A DNA stretch of 28,873 nucleotides from NCBI GenBank assembly GCA_045613685.1, contig JAZLBL010000004.1, positions 1-28,873 of the forward strand, given 5' to 3'. Positions 24,519 through 28,873 of this stretch are shown here, one piece after another. The notes under the pieces were generated by a model. The model did not search any database, was not told where the DNA came from, and worked only from the letters and a program-made list of their open reading frames with translations. Position 1 is the first letter of the stretch; each line of letters starts with the position of its first letter. This DNA is from Fimenecus sp045613685 (GTDB taxonomy: Bacteria; Bacillota; Clostridia; Oscillospirales; Acutalibacteraceae). A program made the position numbers and the translations under genes.

Positions 24519-25691
24519 ATGGATTACGCAAAAGAGAGTTTAAAACTTCATTATGAATGGCAAGGCAAAATTGAAATAAAAACAAGAGCAAAGGCAAACG
24601 ATAAAGAGTCTTTATCTTTGGCTTATACACCTGGCGTTGCCGAGCCATGTCTTGAAATTCAAAAAGATGTCAATAAATCTTATGAACTCACTCGCCGTTG
24701 GAATACAGTTGCTGTTGTGACTGATGGCACTGCAGTTTTGGGGCTTGGTGATATAGGTCCTGAGGCAGGTATGCCCGTAATGGAGGGCAAGTGCGTCCTT
24801 TTCAAAGAGTTTGGTGGAGTTGATGCAATTCCTTTGTGCGTAAGAAGTAAAGATGTTGACGAAATCGTTAATTGTATTTCTCTTTTAGGTGGCAGCTTCG
24901 GTGGAATCAACCTTGAAGATATTGCAGCTCCCCGTTGCTTTGAAATTGAAAGAAAATTAAAAGAAAAGCTTGATATTCCTGTTTTTCACGACGACCAACA
25001 CGGCACAGCGGTGGTTGTGGGTGCAGCAGTTACAAATGCACTTCGTCTTGTGAACAAGAAACTTGAAGATTGCACAGTTGTGTTCAGCGGTGCAGGTGCA
25101 GCAGGTATTGCTATTGCAAAACTCATATACCAAATGGGCGCAGGGAATATTATAATGTGCGACAAAATGGGTATTCTTTGCATTGGTGAAGAATGGATGA
25201 ACCCTGCACAAGCACAAATGGCAGAGATTACAAATAAAAACCATGTTAAAGGCACACTTCAAGATGCTTTAAAAGGTGCAGATATTTTTATCGGTGTTTC
25301 AGCACCAAATATTGTTACAGAAGATATGATTAAACAGATGTCAGAGAATGCTATTGTATTCCCAATGGCAAATCCTGTGCCTGAAATCATGCCCGATAAA
25401 GCAAAAAATGCAGGTGCAAAGGTTGTTGGCACTGGTCGAAGTGATTATCCTAACCAAATCAACAATGTTTTGGCATTTCCTGGTATTTTCCGTGGTGCTC
25501 TTGATTGCAGAGCAAGTGACATCAACGAAGAAATGAAAATAGCAGCGGCAAAAGCAATCGCGTCACTTGTAAGTGATGAAGAATTAAGTGAAGATTATAT
25601 CTTGCCAAAAGCATTTGACGAAAGAGTGGGCACAACTGTTGCAAAAGCAGTTGTAGAAGCTGCAAAGCAAAGCGGAGTTGCAAGAATATGA
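24519..25691 (+). CDS. NAD(P)-dependent malic enzyme
   Basis: Malic enzyme decarboxylates malate to pyruvate, supplying NAD(P)H and linking the C4 pool to fermentation. I start at ATG 24519 (MDYAKESLKLH) with AAGAGGC upstream; the open frame runs further 5' but through the hairpin. The 390-residue protein is the short bacterial form. Motifs: AYTPGVAEPC, VTDGTAVLGLGDIGP, FHDDQHGTAVVV, the dinucleotide fold GAGAAGIAIA and the late NPVPEIMP. Cofactor preference is not readable with confidence. Its TGA overlaps the next ATG (ATGA), so the small membrane protein gene downstream is translationally coupled to it. Confidence 0.95.
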   Translation: MDYAKESLKLHYEWQGKIEIKTRAKANDKESLSLAYTPGVAEPCLEIQKDVNKSYELTRRWNTVAVVTDGTAVLGLGDIGPEAGMPVMEGKCVLFKEFGGVDAIPLCVRSKDVDEIVNCISLLGGSFGGINLEDIAAPRCFEIERKLKEKLDIPVFHDDQHGTAVVVGAAVTNALRLVNKKLEDCTVVFSGAGAAGIAIAKLIYQMGAGNIIMCDKMGILCIGEEWMNPAQAQMAEITNKNHVKGTLQDALKGADIFIGVSAPNIVTEDMIKQMSENAIVFPMANPVPEIMPDKAKNAGAKVVGTGRSDYPNQINNVLAFPGIFRGALDCRASDINEEMKIAAAKAIASLVSDEELSEDYILPKAFDERVGTTVAKAVVEAAKQSGVARI

Positions 25692-26125
25692 ATAAAAGGG
25701 GTTATACAGGCAACAACGAATTACCACAAATGACTCGGTCAGAATATATCAAAGAATATACAAAGATAACAGAATATTACGAAAAACTTCGAAAAGAAGA
25801 CAAGAAATGCTATCCAATTTCTATTATTATGGCGATTGTGAATGTTGCTTTGTTGATTTATTTTATTTGTGTCAAAAATGTGGTCGGGGTTATCGTCGTT
25901 GGTGCTCTTAATGGGTCTTTGAGATACAGACGAATCATAAGACGAATGATGTATGGTGATAATCTTAAAACAACTGTTATGTCAATGCTGGTTTTAATGT
26001 TTCCTTTAAGTAGCTTGTTAAGTCGTAAAGAAATCATTGATAAAAAAGAACAAGAAATGTTACAAAGATTAGAAGATAAAAAACAATTTTGCATTGAAAT
26101 AGGCACATACAACGCAGAAGAATAG
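25688..26125 (+). CDS. Small membrane protein, first of three paralogues
   Basis: This 145-residue protein is not one I recognise. It begins with a cytoplasmic segment containing TRSEYIKEYTKITEYYEKLRKE (residues 16 to 37), then hydrophobic helices at about 43-62, 64-78 and 95-111. A charged C-terminal helix (EQEMLQRLEDKKQF) ends in GTYNAEE. The segment before the first helix and the C-terminal Leu/Lys helix with T-Y-N/D-A recur in the next two genes, so the three form a family. It lacks the first 35 residues seen in its two relatives. Its ATG overlaps the malic enzyme stop codon (ATGA). Confidence 0.8.
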   Translation: MNKRGYTGNNELPQMTRSEYIKEYTKITEYYEKLRKEDKKCYPISIIMAIVNVALLIYFICVKNVVGVIVVGALNGSLRYRRIIRRMMYGDNLKTTVMSMLVLMFPLSSLLSRKEIIDKKEQEMLQRLEDKKQFCIEIGTYNAEE

Positions 26126-26134
26126 GTGAAAATA

Positions 26135-26635
26135 ATGAGTGAAAAGAAAGATATTTCAAGCACTTACAACTCAATATTTGACCAGAATATCGTGACTGAA
26201 ATGGAAGATGTTGTTGAAGGTAAAGAATATCAACAAGCTTTGTTCGGGCAAGATATGACTGGTGCTATCAATGATGTTCTTTACACTCGTTCACAATACA
26301 TCAAAGACTATTCTGATATTGACGAGTATTATCAAAAAGAGAAAAAAGAGCAAATTAAATGTATCGGTATGGTTTGTGTAGCTTATGCAATCATAACGGT
26401 CATATCTTTATTTGTTGAAAATTTTATGTATGCACATCCTATGATGCTTAATACAGTTATAAACGGATTTTTAACAGCAATCAAAGTTTTTTCTGGACCG
26501 ATATGTCTGTTTGTTATTTTGGGTTTCTTGAAAAAATTAAAACAATTAAAAAAGCACAGACAAACTGCGATTGATAAACTTAATAATATAAAAAACGAGC
26601 ATATGACAAATGCTACTTATGATGCAAATCGATAA
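26135..26635 (+). CDS. Small membrane protein, second paralogue
   Basis: I start at ATG 26135 (MSEKKDISSTYNS), with AGGTGA correctly placed; the in-frame GTG at 26126 is less likely. The 166-residue protein has an N-terminal cytoplasmic part KKDISSTYNSIFDQNIV, then TRSQYIKDYSDIDEYYQKEKK, nearly the same as its upstream neighbour. Helices lie at about 76-96 and 119-134. The C-terminal helix KKHRQTAIDKLNNIKNEHM ends with ATYDANR. N terminus and C terminus are probably both cytoplasmic. No catalytic motif is visible. It begins 9 bases after the preceding stop codon. Confidence 0.8.
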   Translation: MSEKKDISSTYNSIFDQNIVTEMEDVVEGKEYQQALFGQDMTGAINDVLYTRSQYIKDYSDIDEYYQKEKKEQIKCIGMVCVAYAIITVISLFVENFMYAHPMMLNTVINGFLTAIKVFSGPICLFVILGFLKKLKQLKKHRQTAIDKLNNIKNEHMTNATYDANR

Positions 26636-26648
26636 AGGGGATTTGTTT

Positions 26649-27236
26649 ATGGATGAAAACAACTTAAATCCACAAAAAGAAGATATTTCAGCAAGCTATA
26701 ATGATATTTTTGAATATAATGTTGTTGATGTTGAGCCAGAAATAATGAACAGAGACTATCTTAATCAGATTTATGATGAAGATATGGAGTCTCTCACCAA
26801 AGTGGTGCTTTTAACTCGCACACAACATTTTAAACGCGTTGAAGAGACAAAACAGAGCTTTGAAAAAGAACTGAACTGGTCAAGAAAACTGTTGACGGTT
26901 TCTTTGATTATTCTTGCTATTTTTATTGGAATAGCAATCAGTTTTTATGCTCAAGGCTTGCGTTTTCAGGATATGTTTATAGAAAACATATTTGATATAG
27001 GCTCAAGTGATGGTTATTCTGCTACAGAATTAAAGGCTATGTGGCAGATTTTCGGTTTATCGGGCATGGTTGGAAGTCTGTTTTTGTTAGTCGGTGGTCT
27101 TCAATTCTTTTTCTTAGGTGTCGGCAACATTAGACGCATAAAGAAATTGAAAAAGACAAGAGAAAGCGCTTTGCAAAAACTTGAAGACGCTAAAAAAGAA
27201 CATATGCTCGCAGGAACATATGACGCGAGTAAATAG
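26649..27236 (+). CDS. Small membrane protein, third paralogue
   Basis: I start at ATG 26649 (MDENNLNPQKEDIS), with AAGGGG upstream. The 195-residue protein shares KEDISASYNDIFEYNVV with the second paralogue, then TRTQHFKRVEETKQSFEKEL. Helices lie at about 81-101 and 135-158, separated by an outside loop of about 33 residues. The C-terminal cytoplasmic helix KKTRESALQKLEDAKKEHM ends in AGTYDASK, closely matching the second paralogue. It is the most distant in the region before the first helix. No family or enzymatic motif is recognised. It begins 13 bases after the second paralogue's stop codon, and no terminator follows before the merR promoter. Confidence 0.8.
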   Translation: MDENNLNPQKEDISASYNDIFEYNVVDVEPEIMNRDYLNQIYDEDMESLTKVVLLTRTQHFKRVEETKQSFEKELNWSRKLLTVSLIILAIFIGIAISFYAQGLRFQDMFIENIFDIGSSDGYSATELKAMWQIFGLSGMVGSLFLLVGGLQFFFLGVGNIRRIKKLKKTRESALQKLEDAKKEHMLAGTYDASK

Positions 27237-27277
27237 TTAAACAAAATCAAATTTGACATATAAAAATAAAAAAACTC

Positions 27278-27308
27278 TTGACTATAAACCTTGTTTATAC
27301 TTTATACT
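27278..27308 (+). promoter_or_regulatory. MerR-type promoter and operator of the regulator gene
   Basis: -35 TTGACT (27278-27283) and -10 TATACT (27303-27308) are separated by 19 bp, longer than usual. The perfect dyad TATAAAC-CTT-GTTTATA (27283-27299) fills the spacer. This geometry is the hallmark of promoters that MerR proteins twist into activity, so the gene is probably autoregulated. Confidence 0.75.
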
Positions 27309-27329
27309 GAAAGCGAAAGGAGAGATTTT

Positions 27330-28085
27330 ATGAAGATTCAGGAATTAGAAAAAGAACTGAACATAACTCGCTCAAATATTCGCTTTTATGAAAAAGAGGG
27401 TTTAATTAGTCCGCCACGAAAAGAAAACGGTTATCGTGAATATAGCGAAGACGATATTGCTAAACTTAAAAAGATTATCATTTTTCGCAAATTAGGCATT
27501 ACCGTTGCAGATATTAAAGATATTTTTGATGGCACATTGTCTTTGCAAACTGCAATCGACAACAATATTGACCGATTACATAAAGAAATTGAAGAATTAA
27601 ACGGTGCAATTGAAGTCTGCGAACAAATCAAAGAAGATAATTCAGACGAAAAAGATTTCCCACAAGACCATTTCTGGAATGTAATCAACAATCGAGAGAA
27701 ACAAGGCGAAAAGTTTAATGAGATTATTAAAGATTATATCAATTTTGAATTAGATATTTTTAAACAAATTTTTGGAGTTAACCCTGTTGAAGAAAAGAAA
27801 AAGCGTGGTCTTGCAAGTGTGATTTTCACAATTCTTGCTATTTGTCTTTGGAGTGGTATAGTGTTAAACGATGACCGTGATATGAATTTTTGGCAAAGTT
27901 TTTTCTATCCATTTTTTCTGTTTGTACTTGCATCAATTATTATTCTGCCTCTATACCATTTATCTCGCTACAAACCCAAGATAGCAAAAATTTTAATAGA
28001 TATCATTTTTATTCTTGGCATATTGTTCGTTGCAGTTCTCATTTTGTTGTGTGCCATTGGACTGTTTAACACAATGTTAGGATAA
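27330..28085 (+). CDS. MerR-family regulator with three C-terminal membrane helices
   Basis: I start at ATG 27330 (MKIQELEKELNITRSN), with AAGGAGAG upstream. The 251-residue protein has a MerR winged helix-turn-helix: NITRSNIRFYEKEGLISPPR and NGYREYSEDDIAKLKKI (residues 11-53), followed by the usual helix IFRKLGITVADIKDIF. A long coiled-coil (about 75-100) leads into a linker. Predicted membrane helices lie at about 160-178, 189-211 and 218-246. MerR proteins are usually soluble with a C-terminal effector domain, so here the sensor would be the membrane part. A dyad promoter of MerR geometry lies just upstream. The adjacent membrane-protein cassette is its likely target or partner, which is inference. 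Confidence 0.88.
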   Translation: MKIQELEKELNITRSNIRFYEKEGLISPPRKENGYREYSEDDIAKLKKIIIFRKLGITVADIKDIFDGTLSLQTAIDNNIDRLHKEIEELNGAIEVCEQIKEDNSDEKDFPQDHFWNVINNREKQGEKFNEIIKDYINFELDIFKQIFGVNPVEEKKKRGLASVIFTILAICLWSGIVLNDDRDMNFWQSFFYPFFLFVLASIIILPLYHLSRYKPKIAKILIDIIFILGILFVAVLILLCAIGLFNTMLG

Positions 28086-28098
28086 AATATTATACCGT

Positions 28099-28171
28099 GT
28101 AGGGTCGGGTCTCTGTGCCCGACCGTTAATTCTTATATCATCTACGGGCAGGCACGGAGACCTGCCCCTAC
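28099..28171. repeat. Palindromic double-hairpin intergenic repeat
   Basis: Two similar hairpins face each other: GGTCGGG/CCCGACC (28103-28109, 28118-28124) and GGGCAGG/CCTGCCC (28146-28152, 28161-28167). The outer ends GTAGGG and CCCTAC are inverted repeats, and the loops TCTCTGTG and CACGGAGA are near complements. I recall similar GTAGGGGC...GCCCCTAC elements in many Clostridia genomes. It is GC-rich compared with its surroundings. Confidence 0.65.
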
Positions 28172-28191
28172 AAAATTACTACTAACAAAAA

Positions 28192-28217
28192 AGAGACAGG
28201 GCAAATGCTCTGTCTCT
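28192..28217. terminator. Terminator between merR and the convergent GGGtGRT gene
   Basis: AGAGACAGGGC (28192-28202) pairs with 28207-28217 (one G-U), loop AAAT. It is followed by CATTTTAT on the plus strand and TTTTGTT on the minus strand, so it probably serves both convergent genes. Confidence 0.75.
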
Positions 28218-28239
28218 CATTTTATATTAGGTTATTTAA

Positions 28240-28873
28240 TTACTTGCTTGCTTCTTCAACAGCAACTGCACATGCAACTGTTGCGCCTACCATTGGGTTG
28301 TTACCCATACCGATAAGACCCATCATTTCAACGTGAGCAGGAACTGAAGATGAACCAGCGAACTGAGCGTCACCGTGCATTCTACCCATTGTGTCTGTAA
28401 GACCATAAGAAGCAGGACCTGCAGCCATGTTGTCAGGGTGAAGTGTTCTTCCTGTACCGCCACCTGAAGCAACTGAGAAGTATTTCTTACCTTGTTCAAC
28501 ACATTCTTTTTTATATGTTCCTGCAACTGGGTGTTGGAATCTTGTTGGGTTTGTAGAGTTACCTGTTATAGAAACATCTACACCTTCTAAATGCATTATT
28601 GCAACACCTTCTCTAACATCATTAGAACCATAGCATCTAACTTTTGATCTTGGTCCATTTGAGTATGCTGTTTCTTTAACTATTTTTAATTCACTTGTAT
28701 AATAATCAAATTCTGTTTGAACATAAGTGAATCCATTTATTCTTGAAATTATTTGAGCAGCATCTTTTCCTAAACCATTTAAGATAACTCTTAATGGATT
28801 TTTTCTAACTTTGTTTGCATTGTTTGCTATACCAATAGCACCTTCTGCTGCTGCAAAGCTTTCATGTCCTGCT
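28240..28873 (-). CDS. GGGtGRT-family protein, 5' end cut by window edge
   Basis: The frame is open to the right window edge (AGHESFAAAEGAIGIANNANK is the first part seen), so the start is missing; the ATG at 28596 is internal. The visible 210 residues contain GVDVSITGNSTNPTRF, the name-giving GGGTGRT, HPDNMAAGPASYGLTD and the C-terminal GLIGMGNNPMVGATVA. This fits the GGGtGRT Pfam family, whose function is not established to my knowledge; I recall it next to Fe-S scaffold genes in Clostridia. Base composition changes within the gene: rows up to about 28440 are about 50% GC, while 28500-28873 is about 20-38%. Leucine codons switch from CTT to TTA, and Gln from CAG to CAA. Confidence 0.85.
   Translation of the reverse strand, partial: AGHESFAAAEGAIGIANNANKVRKNPLRVILNGLGKDAAQIISRINGFTYVQTEFDYYTSELKIVKETAYSNGPRSKVRCYGSNDVREGVAIMHLEGVDVSITGNSTNPTRFQHPVAGTYKKECVEQGKKYFSVASGGGTGRTLHPDNMAAGPASYGLTDTMGRMHGDAQFAGSSSVPAHVEMMGLIGMGNNPMVGATVACAVAVEEASK

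Noticed and set aside
28323..28526. Minus-strand 67-codon frame inside the GGGtGRT gene
   Set aside because: It is an out-of-frame shadow of a well-conserved protein.
1..28873. CRISPR array, tRNA or rRNA genes, transposase or phage genes
   Set aside because: I saw no regularly spaced direct repeats and no canonical tRNA other than the tRNA-like end of tmRNA, and no mobile-element proteins.

Overview
The window looks like a core-genome stretch from an uncultured, low-to-mid GC member of the Clostridia (Ruminococcaceae/Oscillospiraceae-like). This is an inference from three things: the gene order SRP RNA - dnaX - ybaB - recR, which is the Firmicutes arrangement; the A+T-rich promoters with 17-bp spacers and GGAGG-type ribosome binding sites; and the small palindromic intergenic repeats that I recall from gut Clostridia assemblies. 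Both ends cut a gene (pnp on the left, a GGGtGRT-family gene on the right).

Layout. 1-2172 (+): the 3' part of polynucleotide phosphorylase and its terminator. 2173-2478: no gene; two terminator hairpins flank a 132-bp palindromic repeat element. 2479-6140 (-): a four-gene operon of aminotransferase, rsmA, a TSCPD-domain protein and cca, sharing a divergent promoter region with proB. 6302-9139 (+): proB, proA and an anchored extracytoplasmic protein of unknown function. 9294-10415 (+): prfB, ending in a bidirectional terminator. 10456-15363 (-): a glycerophosphodiesterase, gltX, glnS and a four-helix membrane protein. 15476-16804 (-): a FAD-dependent oxidoreductase with its own promoter and terminator.

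16908-21201 (-): an RNA-bounded locus, SRP RNA - dnaX - ybaB - recR - smpB - zinc-ribbon membrane protein - tmRNA. It groups protein targeting, replication and recombination factors and ribosome rescue. SmpB and its RNA partner lie 680 bp apart, separated only by the zinc-ribbon gene. 21320-25691 (+): a GH20 hexosaminidase, glycerol kinase and malic enzyme. 25688-28085 (+): the least familiar part, three related small membrane proteins in tandem followed by a MerR-type regulator with three C-terminal membrane helices. The regulator's promoter carries a perfect dyad in a 19-bp spacer. 28086-28239 holds another palindromic repeat and a terminator.

Most of the window is housekeeping. The accessory-like parts worth attention are the three-paralogue/MerR cassette, the zinc-ribbon protein between smpB and ssrA, the unusual tmRNA tag start, and the right edge. 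At the right edge one gene switches abruptly from about 50% to about 20-38% GC and changes codon habit, suggesting a recombinant gene or a chimeric contig join.
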